Shown one piece after another: positions 39,642 through 48,573 of a stretch of 64,000 nt of DNA. Made by a program: the position numbers and the translations under genes. How positions within the stretch are numbered: the stretch's first letter is position 1; each line of letters starts with the position of its first letter. Below the pieces are notes generated by a model that saw only the letters and a program-made list of their open reading frames with translations, did not search any database and was not told the DNA's origin. The stretch comes from Paraktedonobacter sp964250225 (GTDB taxonomy: Bacteria; Chloroflexota; Ktedonobacteria; Ktedonobacterales; Ktedonobacteraceae): positions 8,509 through 72,508 of the forward strand of contig CAXUEY010000006.1 of assembly GCA_964250225.1 (NCBI GenBank), read 5' to 3'.

Positions 39642-39827
39642 GTCGCAACAATGAAAGCATCCATGCCGATTCTCGGTCCCACAACTGCTCAGACATGTGA
39701 TTCATGTGCAAACGACTGTACGTTTCAGACTGCCTGTGGGAGTTGTAATAGTTGCGGTACTTGTGGTACCAACTGCGGTACTTGTTTCCATACTTGCACC
39801 ACTATTAGCCACAATCACCAGTGCTAA
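39570..39827 (+). CDS. lanA2: Class I lanthipeptide precursor 2
   Basis: The 85-residue precursor has the same leader as the first (one changed residue in MPTLTATPVAIPQ and the same FELDIR box). Its core is different: eleven Cys (43, 46, 50, 56, 59, 62, 65, 69, 72, 76, 85), many at Cys-x2-Cys or Cys-x3-Cys spacing, with about 17 Ser/Thr and a His-rich end (HNHQC). TAAGGAG lies before the ATG. The regular CxxC series could form stacked thioether rings, disulfides or metal sites; the sequence does not decide. LanC starts about 20 bases after the stop. Confidence 0.88.
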   Translation: MPTLTATPVAIPQDTDQEFELDIRVATMKASMPILGPTTAQTCDSCANDCTFQTACGSCNSCGTCGTNCGTCFHTCTTISHNHQC

Positions 39828-39846
39828 TAGCAAATAGCATGAAAGG

Positions 39847-41340
39847 ATGTTTTCTTTGGATACAGGCATGTCCATTTTTCAGAGGAAACATCCCTCCTAT
39901 TTGTCACATACTACATCGTTTGTTTTACCTGTAAAGGTAGTACATATGCAAGAGAATATAATCGTCTCTCCCAACCATCTTCAGTATCAAGCAACTCGCC
40001 CACAAACGTCAGGCGTGTGGCACACTTTTCTGGATGAAAGCCTGAGTACTCGTGCTCAAGAGATAGCGCTCGTTGTCTCTGAACGCATGCGTGATCCCGA
40101 TTTTGTCCATGTTACGGCGGAGCAGGCCAGTCAGCAGGCCGTGTATCCTACAGGCTGGTACCCTCTTAGCCTCGGTTCCGGTGATGTTGGCCTGGCTCTG
40201 ATGTATGGATACATACATGAGTGCTTTCCAGAAAAAAGTTGGGATACATCCACGCAACAGTATCTGGGTATCGCTGCCGCCAGCACGCAACGGTCTAACT
40301 TCTGGTCCTCAGCTTTGTTCAGCGGGACCAGTGGTATGGCCCTGGCGCTTGCTCTGGCCAGTCAAGGAGGGCAACGCTACCAGAAGACTCTGGCTCGCCT
40401 GCATGAGGGGCTTTGCGAGCAGGTGCTTCAGCAGTCCTGGCGGCGACCTGACTCGGATGGAGGCGTCGCTGCCAACGATTACGACATTATCTCAGGTGCG
40501 GCTGGCGTACTCGCCTATCTGGTCTCAGTTGAACAACCCGATGAATATGTGCAGGCGGCTATTGAGCACATACTGGCATATCTGACCTGGTTAGCTGAAC
40601 CTGGCCAGCCTGTGGGTCAAGAGCGCTGGTATATCCCCCCCACGCTTTTGCCTAATGACCTGCACCGCGAGGCAACTCCACAGGGCAACTTTAACTGCGG
40701 ATTAGCTCATGGCATGCCAGGCCCTTTAGCCGCGCTCGCCTTGACCTGGCTCGCCGGGTATCGCTATCCCGGTTTGCGTGAGTCGATTACCTATCTGGCC
40801 AGTTGGATAGAAGAGCATCATGTGAATACACCCTGGGGCATCGACTGGCCGGGCAGCATTCCTCTTGAACGCTCCTCCGATCCACAAGAATGGCAATCGT
40901 TGCCCGCGATACGTTCTGCCTGGTGTTATGGCGCGCCTGGCATTGCGCGCAGTCTTTGGTTAGCTGGTCAGGCGCTGGATGATGAACATGTACGTTGCCT
41001 TGCAATTGAGGCAATTGAGGCGACATTGAACCGCCCTGCTGCGGAGCGTTATCTTCCCTCATCTCACCTCTGCCACGGGGTAGCTGGCCTGCTCCAGATT
41101 TGTCTACGTTTTGCCAACGAATGTGAGAGTGCTTTGGTCCGAGAACACATCCCTGTCCTTGTAAAACAAATTCTCGATGCGTTCGATCCAGCCTCCACAT
41201 TGGGCTTTTGCGATCTGGACGACGGAAAACCGCTTGCTAATCCTACCTGGCTGACCGGCGCGGCTGGCATTGCCATGACATTGCTGGCGGCGTCTACACC
41301 AGTTGTCCCTGCCTGGGATCGAGTCCTCGTTATTGCCTGA
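39847..41340 (+). CDS. lanC: LanC-type lanthionine cyclase
   Basis: The enzyme adds Cys thiols to dehydroamino acids to make (methyl)lanthionine rings. The protein of 497 residues has the double seven-helix toroid repeats and all zinc-site motifs: NCGLAHGMPGPLAAL (HG), SAWCYGAPGIARSLW (Cys), and SHLCHGVAGLLQI (Cys-His). It should therefore be active. The start is unclear: the ATG at 39847 lies directly after AAAGG, while a TTG at 39856 has AAAGGA at seven bases and is the better-spaced start; both are in frame. It is the first enzyme gene after the precursors and lies 35 bases before lanB. Confidence 0.93.
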   Translation: MFSLDTGMSIFQRKHPSYLSHTTSFVLPVKVVHMQENIIVSPNHLQYQATRPQTSGVWHTFLDESLSTRAQEIALVVSERMRDPDFVHVTAEQASQQAVYPTGWYPLSLGSGDVGLALMYGYIHECFPEKSWDTSTQQYLGIAAASTQRSNFWSSALFSGTSGMALALALASQGGQRYQKTLARLHEGLCEQVLQQSWRRPDSDGGVAANDYDIISGAAGVLAYLVSVEQPDEYVQAAIEHILAYLTWLAEPGQPVGQERWYIPPTLLPNDLHREATPQGNFNCGLAHGMPGPLAALALTWLAGYRYPGLRESITYLASWIEEHHVNTPWGIDWPGSIPLERSSDPQEWQSLPAIRSAWCYGAPGIARSLWLAGQALDDEHVRCLAIEAIEATLNRPAAERYLPSSHLCHGVAGLLQICLRFANECESALVREHIPVLVKQILDAFDPASTLGFCDLDDGKPLANPTWLTGAAGIAMTLLAASTPVVPAWDRVLVIA

Positions 41341-41375
41341 ATAATGTCTGTATTTCTCGTTTAGAAAGGGTGCTC

Positions 41376-44300
41376 ATGGCTGAGCAAAAACATGCTACCG
41401 GCAAGCAGACACGCCCACTCTATACGTCGGCTGGCTTTTATATGGTGCGGGCCCCTGCGCTGCCCGCACAAACCTTTACCCTCTTGAGTGCCGCCGGGCA
41501 TGTTTGTCTGGGAACCGCTCAGGGAAACCTTGATGCCGCACTGCAAGCGAGCCAGGTGCAGTGCTCCACGGTGCTTCAGGAATTGGCAGCTCATCCCCAG
41601 ATAACCCTGGCCCTAACCGTGGCCAGCCCTTCCCTACAAGAGAGTTTGGCACGTTTTCAGCGCGGCGAAGGCTCGCCCGCGCAACACAAGCGGACCTTCG
41701 CTGGCTTGCTGCGTTATCTGATCCGCATGAGTACGCGACCCACGCCCTTTGGCCTGTTCTCTGGGGTCGCCTCTGGCACGTTTGCTCAGGAAACCACTAC
41801 CTGCCTGGCCTTCCCTGCTCTCGCTCGCTTGCGCACCCGACCTGATATGTCCTGGCTGCTCGCGGTCTTGCACAAGGTTGAAGAGGATCGCGCCCTGGTG
41901 GCCCAGCTCAAGGTCGCGCTCAATCAAACGGCCTATCTCGTTGGAGAGCGGGCGGTGTTGCCCTTTGCCGATACTTATGGCGCGCAGGATAACCGTGCGA
42001 TCTCGCTGCGCGCAACGGCAGTCGTGCGCAAGGTCTTTGAACTGGCGCAACAGTTCACTCCCTATACTGAGTTACACTATGCTGTCCAACACGCTTTTCC
42101 GCGCGCGACTACAGAGCAGGTTGACCGCGTGCTCTGGCAGCTCTGGGAACACCATTTCCTGATCAGCGAGCTTCACCCACCCTTGACCGATGCACGCCCT
42201 GCCGACTATGTCCTCAATCACCTGCACGCTTTACAGGGAGGGGACGACATCAAAGAAAAGCTCGCAGGCGTGCTGCAAGGCGCTGCCACTCTAGATCATG
42301 TCGGGATTAGCGCGCCAATCAGTCTGATTGCGACGTTGGTCCAGCAGCAGGGAGATCTGTCTTCTTCCGAGAGCAAGGACAGGCTGCCCCTCCAGGTGGA
42401 TAGCGCTTTACACCTGCAATCGTCTTCTCTTCACCACTCAATTGGTCAGGCAGCCGCCCAAGCCACGGAATTTCTCTTGCGCCAGACGCCTCTTTTCAAT
42501 GGTTTTCGCCATCTCCAGGAGTACCGGGCGCTGTTTCTCGAAAAGTATGGGGAGCAGGCCGAAGTGCCATTACTTGATCTGCTCAGCCCGGAGAACGGCC
42601 TGGACGCACCTGCCGGCTATGAGAAGCCGCCACATGCCTATCATCGCCCCTCTACCATTCAGCCTCCGACTTCTGGCCCCCGTGACCAGGTTCTCCTGGA
42701 CCTGGTCACGACAGCGGTCAATCAGCGGTCTCTGGAGGTGGAGCTAACCGAGGAGGTCCAGCAGCGTTTGGAGCGCTGGTCCCCCAAAAGAGAGGCAGCG
42801 CCGCTCTCGCTGGAGGTGTATCTGCAACTGCACGCGTGCTCGCGAGACGCCATAGATCGCGGTGAATGGACTGCTGTGGTGGGCAGAAACTGCGGCTCGC
42901 CGAATGGAGGACGCACCTTCGGGCGCTTCTTTGATTTGTTGGGAGAACCGGCTATGGAGTCGTTGCGCTACCTGGTAGAGCGCGAAGAAGCATTGCAGCC
43001 CGATGTCATTTTCGCCGAGTTAAGCTATCAACCCTCGTTGGCTCGCCTGGCGAATGTTGCTATTCGTCCGCCATTGCGCTCCTACGAGATCGTTGTCGGT
43101 ACTACACCTTCGGTTCTCCCTGACCGTGTGCTTTCACTGAGTGACCTGGTTATTGGCGTGCAACAGGGCCATTTTTATCTGCGCTCGCTTCATTTTGGCA
43201 AACACGTCCGCGTGTGCCAGACGCATATGCTTAATACCCAACTCGCGCCCAATGTCTGTCGTTTTATCAGCGAAATCGCGAGCGATGGCCAACCTTTCTT
43301 AAGCTCTTTTGACTGGGGAACGGTCTCAAATGCTCCCTTCCTCCCGCGCCTTGTGCTCAAGGCAGGGCCAGCATCCCAGATCGTTATTACTCCAGCCAGT
43401 TGGCAACTCCAGGACGAAATGATTACCCCCGATGGTGAAGGATCAGATGAGGCTTGCTGGTTTCGTGGCCTGCAACACTGGCGCGAGCAGTGGCGCGTTC
43501 CACGCTACGTCTACCTTACGGAGATGGATAATCGTCTGCTTCTGGACCTGGAAAATCCGTTAATGGTGGCCGAACTACGCGACGAACTGCATAAGTTCAA
43601 GGGTCAGCATCGGGTCATATTGGACGAATTGCTCCCCGACTTTGAGCATCTCTGGCTACGTGATGCACAGAATGCTGGCTATTTCTCTGAAATTGTCGTG
43701 CCACTCCTACGTACCGATGCGGTCGATCCCGTAGCCACGCCTGGAGTGCAGGAGAAACAAGTAGTTTCCCCTCCTAAACAGGTTGTTACAACGACTGAGC
43801 GCAACTGTTTCCCTGGCGAAGATTGGGCCTATCTCAAGTTGTATGCCGCTCCCAGCCAGCACGAGGAACTGTTGGTTGGTCCAATGCGTGAGGTCGTGCA
43901 GATGCTGCAAGAGCATGAACTGATAGACCGCTGGTTCTTTATTCGCTATGCCGACCCGGAGCCGCACCTGCGCTTGCGTTTCCACGCCCAAAAAGCGTCT
44001 GATATACAGCCCATCCTGGCCATTATCTTACCCTGGAGCGCGCAACTGGCCCGGCGCGGCCAGATTCAGCGCTCCACCCTGGACACCTACGAACGCGAAG
44101 TAGAACGCTATGGTGGCCCCGAAGCTATCGATAGAGTGGAGCAGGTGTTTACCGTCGATAGCGTCCTGATCAGCGATATTCTCGCTTTCCAACATGCCCA
44201 TCGCCTGACTCTCGATCCGCTGGCCGTCGCCGTGTTCACGCTGGACCATTTTTTCGCGGCCTGGGGCTGCGATCTCCAGCAACGCCTGGCATGGACGCGC

Positions 44301-44660
44301 AAGGCCAGCGAGAAATATGCTTTCAGTAAAGCATTCCGCTCCGAGAGAAAATACTACTGCGACCTGCTCTCTTTCCATAAGCAACTCGATCCAGACTTTG
44401 CCGAGCAGCGCACTCTCCTGCTGGATATCGTCCGTCCGCACGAGGCCCTTCTCGGAGCGTTGGGCATGCAGGTGCGCCAGTTGGCCGAAACAGGCAAACT
44501 CTGGGTTCCAGAAACCTCGCTATTGGGTAGCCTGGCGCATATGCATCTCAATCGTCTACTCGGTATAGATCGAAGTAGAGAGAACCAGGTCTATGCCTTC
44601 TGGCGGCACACCCTCGACTCGTTAGAGCGGCGGCCTGGGCAGGAACATGTTCGCGTGTAA
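41376..44660 (+). CDS. lanB: Full-length LanB lantibiotic dehydratase
   Basis: The enzyme uses glutamyl-tRNA to glutamylate Ser/Thr of the precursor core and then eliminates glutamate to give Dha/Dhb. The 1094-residue protein contains both parts. The N-terminal glutamylation domain includes RMSTRPTPFGLFSGVASG, the conserved R-x-TPFGLF motif. The C-terminal elimination domain of about 280 residues starts WAYLKLYAAPSQHEELL and contains RWFFIRYADPEPHLRLRFHA. Full-length, NisB-like organisation marks a class I lanthipeptide rather than split thiopeptide enzymes. The ATG at 41376 has AAAGG six bases upstream; the in-frame GTG two codons before is less well spaced. No frameshift is seen. Confidence 0.94.
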   Translation: MAEQKHATGKQTRPLYTSAGFYMVRAPALPAQTFTLLSAAGHVCLGTAQGNLDAALQASQVQCSTVLQELAAHPQITLALTVASPSLQESLARFQRGEGSPAQHKRTFAGLLRYLIRMSTRPTPFGLFSGVASGTFAQETTTCLAFPALARLRTRPDMSWLLAVLHKVEEDRALVAQLKVALNQTAYLVGERAVLPFADTYGAQDNRAISLRATAVVRKVFELAQQFTPYTELHYAVQHAFPRATTEQVDRVLWQLWEHHFLISELHPPLTDARPADYVLNHLHALQGGDDIKEKLAGVLQGAATLDHVGISAPISLIATLVQQQGDLSSSESKDRLPLQVDSALHLQSSSLHHSIGQAAAQATEFLLRQTPLFNGFRHLQEYRALFLEKYGEQAEVPLLDLLSPENGLDAPAGYEKPPHAYHRPSTIQPPTSGPRDQVLLDLVTTAVNQRSLEVELTEEVQQRLERWSPKREAAPLSLEVYLQLHACSRDAIDRGEWTAVVGRNCGSPNGGRTFGRFFDLLGEPAMESLRYLVEREEALQPDVIFAELSYQPSLARLANVAIRPPLRSYEIVVGTTPSVLPDRVLSLSDLVIGVQQGHFYLRSLHFGKHVRVCQTHMLNTQLAPNVCRFISEIASDGQPFLSSFDWGTVSNAPFLPRLVLKAGPASQIVITPASWQLQDEMITPDGEGSDEACWFRGLQHWREQWRVPRYVYLTEMDNRLLLDLENPLMVAELRDELHKFKGQHRVILDELLPDFEHLWLRDAQNAGYFSEIVVPLLRTDAVDPVATPGVQEKQVVSPPKQVVTTTERNCFPGEDWAYLKLYAAPSQHEELLVGPMREVVQMLQEHELIDRWFFIRYADPEPHLRLRFHAQKASDIQPILAIILPWSAQLARRGQIQRSTLDTYEREVERYGGPEAIDRVEQVFTVDSVLISDILAFQHAHRLTLDPLAVAVFTLDHFFAAWGCDLQQRLAWTRKASEKYAFSKAFRSERKYYCDLLSFHKQLDPDFAEQRTLLLDIVRPHEALLGALGMQVRQLAETGKLWVPETSLLGSLAHMHLNRLLGIDRSRENQVYAFWRHTLDSLERRPGQEHVRV

Positions 44661-44690
44661 CCAGAGCCTGGAAAGGAAAGACGTGTTTCC

Positions 44691-46526
44691 ATGAGACGCT
44701 TTTTCAACCATCTCGCCAGCGTGACCTCTGCCTGGAGGAGGGTGCTCAAACTTATCTGGCAAACCCAGCCCTGGTTCGTGGTGGGTTTGATCGTTCTGAC
44801 GGTATTGAGCGGCCTGGTACCCTCAGCGCAGATCCAGCTCACCAGCTCGATCATTGGCAGCGCGGCCCTGGCGATTCGCGCCAGCCATCCGCAGGCACTG
44901 ATCAATATGGCGCTGCTTTTTGGGGTGCTGCAAGGTGCTTTACTGCTCGCTAGCGCGCTGTTGGGTCTCGCGAACCAGCAGGTGCAGACCCTCTTAACGC
45001 TACGCTTGAGCAATGAAATCAGCATCAAGGTGATGGAGAAAGCTGCCAGCCTGGATGTGCAGTTCTATGAGGACGATGATGCTTACGACAAACTTCAGCG
45101 AGCCACCAACGAAAGCGGGTATAGACCCTACCAGATTTTTTATCAGATGACCACGCTTGGCTCACAATTGGTGACACTGGTTTCCGTCGTGGCTGTGCTC
45201 TTCTCCTGGAACTGGTGGCTGGGTTTGTTGATCTTGCTGGCTCCGCTCCCCTCAGTCGGGTCGCGTTTCTTCTACAGTCGGCGGGCCTATCTGATTGAGC
45301 GCGAGCGCGCACCCGCGCGCCGTCGCCTGGCCTACTTCCAATTCCTGCTCACCCACTCTTACTCAGTCAAGGAGATCCGCCTCTTTCGGCTCGCAAGCTA
45401 TTTTATTAAGCGCTACAAACAGCTCTATCATGAATTCTACGCGGTCGATAGCCGCCTGGCGCGCCAGCAAACACTCGCCCTGATCCCCTTCACCATCCTG
45501 ACCAACGCGGCTGCTGCGGGCGCTCAGCTCTCTGCTATCGTGATTACCATCGCGACCAATCAACTGGGCTTTCTGGCTGGCTATATCCAGGCTATCGGAG
45601 TAGTTCAGGGCACGATGCAATCACTGCTGAGCGGCATTGCCCAACTCTACCAGAATAACCTCTTCGTGAACAATCTGTTTGAGTTTCTAGATATCCCTGC
45701 CAGCCAGATGAAAAGCGGGACTCGGCGCGTTCCCGAACGCCTGCGCAAAGGAATCGAATTTCGCGGGGTCAGTTTCGTCTACCCTGGCACGACGACAGAA
45801 GTGCTGCACCGTCTGGATCTCTTTCTACGAGCAGGAGAGTGCGTCGCGCTGGTTGGCCATAATGGGGCTGGCAAAACGACGCTGGTCAAACTGCTCACCC
45901 GTCTCTACGAACCAACGGAGGGACACATTTTGATCGATGATATCCCACTCGAAGAATACGATCTGGACGATGTACGCCGACATATCAGCGCCATTTTCCA
46001 GGATTTTGTCGAGTATGAAATGACGGTGCGTGAGAATATCGGCTTTGGTTCTATCGAGGAGATCCAGAATACCGAGCGTGTTGAGCAGGCAGCTAGGGAA
46101 AGTGGTGCCGACTCTATGATAGAGACGTTGCCTGAACACTATGAGACACTGTTGGGGCGCATGTTTGCCAAAGGGCACCAGCTCTCTGGGGGCCAGTGGC
46201 AGAAAATGGCCCTGGCTCGCGCCTTTATGCGCCGTGCTCCAGTGGTCATCCTTGACGAACCGACGGCATCACTGGACGCCGAATCAGAGTCCGAGATTTT
46301 TGGACGCCTGCAGCAGGTCGCTGCTGGAGCGACCACGCTTCTCATTGCCCATCGTTTCTCTACTGTACGCAGGGCTGATCGCATCCTGGTGATCGACCAG
46401 GGACGCGTGATCGAAGATGGCTCACACGAGGAGTTACTTCAACATGATGGGACCTATGCTCGCCTGTTTCGCTTGCAGGCGGCTGGATATGTGGATAGCG
46501 TTCCTGCTACCTATAGCAGTAGCTGA
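44691..46526 (+). CDS. lanT: LanT-type ABC half-transporter
   Basis: The 611-residue half-transporter has six membrane helices in residues about 25-310 and a C-terminal ATPase with Walker A VGHNGAGKTTLVKLL, Q-loop AIFQDFVEYEMTVREN, signature LSGGQWQKMALARA, Walker B VVILDEPTASLDA and IAHRFST. There is no N-terminal C39 peptidase domain, as in NisT/SpaT of class I systems, so it exports the modified peptide with leader attached. It lies 30 bases after lanB. The leader protease must be encoded elsewhere. A 14-bp hairpin follows and overlaps the stop codon. Confidence 0.91.
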   Translation: MRRFFNHLASVTSAWRRVLKLIWQTQPWFVVGLIVLTVLSGLVPSAQIQLTSSIIGSAALAIRASHPQALINMALLFGVLQGALLLASALLGLANQQVQTLLTLRLSNEISIKVMEKAASLDVQFYEDDDAYDKLQRATNESGYRPYQIFYQMTTLGSQLVTLVSVVAVLFSWNWWLGLLILLAPLPSVGSRFFYSRRAYLIERERAPARRRLAYFQFLLTHSYSVKEIRLFRLASYFIKRYKQLYHEFYAVDSRLARQQTLALIPFTILTNAAAAGAQLSAIVITIATNQLGFLAGYIQAIGVVQGTMQSLLSGIAQLYQNNLFVNNLFEFLDIPASQMKSGTRRVPERLRKGIEFRGVSFVYPGTTTEVLHRLDLFLRAGECVALVGHNGAGKTTLVKLLTRLYEPTEGHILIDDIPLEEYDLDDVRRHISAIFQDFVEYEMTVRENIGFGSIEEIQNTERVEQAARESGADSMIETLPEHYETLLGRMFAKGHQLSGGQWQKMALARAFMRRAPVVILDEPTASLDAESESEIFGRLQQVAAGATTLLIAHRFSTVRRADRILVIDQGRVIEDGSHEELLQHDGTYARLFRLQAAGYVDSVPATYSSS

Positions 46527-46553
46527 AAAGTTTGAACTATTCAGCTACTGCTA
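46514..46553. terminator. Hairpin at the end of the lanthipeptide operon
   Basis: TAGCAGTAGCTGAA and TTCAGCTACTGCTA form a 14-bp perfect stem around a 12-base loop. The lanT stop codon lies in the left arm. There is no T-run beyond it. In the 400 bases that follow (46554-46954) no gene is recognised. Confidence 0.6.
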
Positions 46554-46954
46554 GCAGTTGGCTTTCAGCTGATCCGTCATAGGCTTAATGTTTGCAACTG
46601 CCACTATAGAGGGCCTCTGCCACGGCTGTTTAATCCCTTTACAATTTCACGGGCAGTCCCATTTTTGGTAGTAGCACTTTTGGGTGCCTGCTCTGCTTCA
46701 TAATTTGCTTTCTTGTATACTAATCAACTATAATGACCGCGATCATAGGGGTTTCATTCAGTTGAGAGAGCCTGTTGAAACAAGGGAGTGCAGAGATCGG
46801 AGCATGTGGCGATCCGCACACCTTTTTAGTGCAAGAAACGCAATAGCAGGCAGAAAAACCCATATTTTGCCCATGCGACGCATCAGTGCCAGATACGTTT
46901 CTGGCTGGCCTTTGTTGTTACAGCAACATTACAGCGTTGCTGAGGATTGAAATT

Positions 46955-47848
46955 ATGTTGCAAGACGTTGTCGATGAATATCTGGTCGCGCTTTCCGTCG
47001 CGGACCCCGCTCAGGATGGCGCGGCTGTCAAAGTGGCCAACCAGAACACGGTGCTGGCGTATCGCAATGATTTGAGCCAGGCCTGTGGATATTTCGCGCG
47101 CCAGCAGATCCAGAACTGGCCAGAGGTCACACGCGAGCATCTGGCGGTCTATATGTTGGAGATGCGCGAGCAGCAGGATTATCGTCCGGCGACCATCGCG
47201 CGCAAACTGGCGGCGTTGAAGGCGCTTTTTCGCTATTTGCGCGCCACCAACCTGATTGCAACCGATCCTCTGGAGAACTTCGAGTCGCCCCATGTGACCA
47301 GACCGGCGCCGCAAACACTGAGCCGCGAACAGATGGCCAGCCTTTTGGAGCAGATCGAGGTAGCTCAGCCTGCTGGTCAGCGCGACTTTGCTATGCTCCA
47401 CCTGCTCTCGGCCACTGGCATGCGCGTCAGTGAGCTGGTCTCCCTCAACCTTGCTGATTGCAACATCGAGCAGGCCACCGTGCTCTGTCCAGGCCGTCAG
47501 GGACGCAGCAAACGCGAACGCACGTTGCCATTGCCAGCCGCGACTGTCGAGGCCACCCGCCACTATCTGGCGCAGGGGCGTCCTCACCTGGTCAGTCGGC
47601 ATCCAGCAGAGCAGGCGCTATTCCTCAATCATCGCGGCGAACGCCTGACGCGCCAGGGTTTCTGGCTTATTATCAAAGGTTACGCGCGCCAGGCTGGAAT
47701 CACCGAGATCACGCCGCACGTCCTGCGCCACTCGTTCGCTGTGCTCATGCTGCGCGAAGGCATGGAACTGCGCTCGGTGCAAGAACTGCTGGGACACGCC
47801 CATCTCTCCACCACGCAGGTGTATAGCCGCGTGGTGGGTGAGACATGA
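46955..47848 (+). CDS. Tyrosine recombinase (XerC/XerD-like)
   Basis: The 297-residue enzyme has an N-terminal SAM-like core-binding domain (NTVLAYRNDLSQACGYFA, RPATIARKLAALKALFRYLR) and a catalytic domain with ATGMRVSELVSLN (Arg I), RSKRERTLPLP (Lys), HVLRHSFAVLMLREGMELR (His-x-x-Arg) and LLGHAHLSTTQVYSRV (His and nucleophilic Tyr). All catalytic residues are present. It starts at 46955 with GAGG nine bases upstream. Size and sequence are typical of Xer recombinases for chromosome dimer resolution; a role in mobility of the neighbouring lanthipeptide locus is possible but no attachment repeats were found. No adjacent gene shares its strand closely. Confidence 0.9.
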   Translation: MLQDVVDEYLVALSVADPAQDGAAVKVANQNTVLAYRNDLSQACGYFARQQIQNWPEVTREHLAVYMLEMREQQDYRPATIARKLAALKALFRYLRATNLIATDPLENFESPHVTRPAPQTLSREQMASLLEQIEVAQPAGQRDFAMLHLLSATGMRVSELVSLNLADCNIEQATVLCPGRQGRSKRERTLPLPAATVEATRHYLAQGRPHLVSRHPAEQALFLNHRGERLTRQGFWLIIKGYARQAGITEITPHVLRHSFAVLMLREGMELRSVQELLGHAHLSTTQVYSRVVGET

Positions 47849-48075
47849 GGTGTTGTTAGAAAGAGAGCAGTGTGAGTACTTTTTATGTTCGCGTTGCTCT
47901 TCAGGGCTTTAGACTACCTCTACCTCCTCTTCATACGAGCTATTTGCTAATCAATGCTTCGCCCAACCTAAATGCATAAAATTTTATTGCATCTAGTATT
48001 GTTTCACTATGTCTTGTATTGTTCCTATTTGATATTTCACCAAGCAATTATATTGATTTTTCGTTGAAAATTATA

Positions 48076-48103
48076 TTGACTTTTTTATGCTATATGTTAT
48101 AAA
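48076..48103 (+). promoter_or_regulatory. Sigma-70 type promoter of the DUF2690 gene
   Basis: TTGACT (48076-48081) and TATAAA (48098-48103) are 16 bases apart, in a strikingly AT-rich stretch (47940-48170). AATTATATTGA occurs twice nearby (partly overlapping the -35), and GAGTACTC with a second AGTACT lies downstream. Confidence 0.6.
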
Positions 48104-48174
48104 TATTTATACATGTTGAGTGCATGTATATTTTGTTTGAGTACTCAACTTAGGAGTACTGGAAAGGATTTCTG

Positions 48175-48494
48175 ATGAAGCGTATCGTACTGCTTCTCAC
48201 ATTGATGCTCGTTATTGTATCAGGGGTTGCTTTTATACCTACAAAACACGCTGCCGCTGAAAGTACCTGTGAAGCTCATCCCAGTGATGCTAATTGTGAT
48301 GGTGGCGATCCGTTTAGTTTGGAGTGTGTGCTAATAATGGTGCCTCCACCGTGACATCGATAAACTTGTTCGACCCAAATAACGGCACATCAGAGGCTAT
48401 CGCTGATTTGGAGTTACGCTACTCTAGTGGTTGTCAGACGAATTGGACACGAGCCAGTACGTTCACAATTCACAATTCCGCAGGCGACACTTAA
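48175..48494 (+). pseudogene. Frameshifted secreted DUF2690-like gene
   Basis: The first frame reads MKRIVLLLTLMLVIVSGVAF and a signal peptide, then CEAHPSDANCDGGDPFSLEC, and stops at 48354 (59 residues). From about 48330, the +2 frame continues ANNGASTVTSINLF, VELRYS-like LELRYSSGCQTNW and ends HNSAGDT at 48494. Joined, they give a normal DUF2690 protein: signal peptide, Cys-rich repeat, LRYS and NWTRAS motifs. The break falls in GAGTGTGTG, where removing one GT restores the frame. It is either a real pseudogene, a phase-variable tract or a sequencing error. AAAGGA precedes the ATG. Confidence 0.8.
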
Positions 48495-48543
48495 GAGGAC
48501 AGTTGCACTATTTACCCTGTACAACTGTCCTCTGTGGATTTTC
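48494..48543. terminator. Hairpin between convergent genes
   Basis: AGAGGACAGTTG (48494-48505) and CAACTGTCCTCT (48532-48543) form a 12-bp perfect stem with a 26-base loop, directly after the DUF2690 stop and before the convergent gene end. Confidence 0.65.
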
Positions 48544-48573
48544 TAACAATTACAGCAATTAACTGTAAAATAC

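Noticed and set aside
46554..46954. Possible gene between lanT and the recombinase, such as an immunity peptide
   Set aside because: Only short frames without a convincing ribosome-binding site or signal peptide were seen; nothing can be supported.
46955..47848. Recombinase as evidence that the lanthipeptide locus is a mobile island
   Set aside because: The enzyme looks like a housekeeping Xer recombinase; no attachment-site direct repeats, tRNA target or other mobility genes were found.
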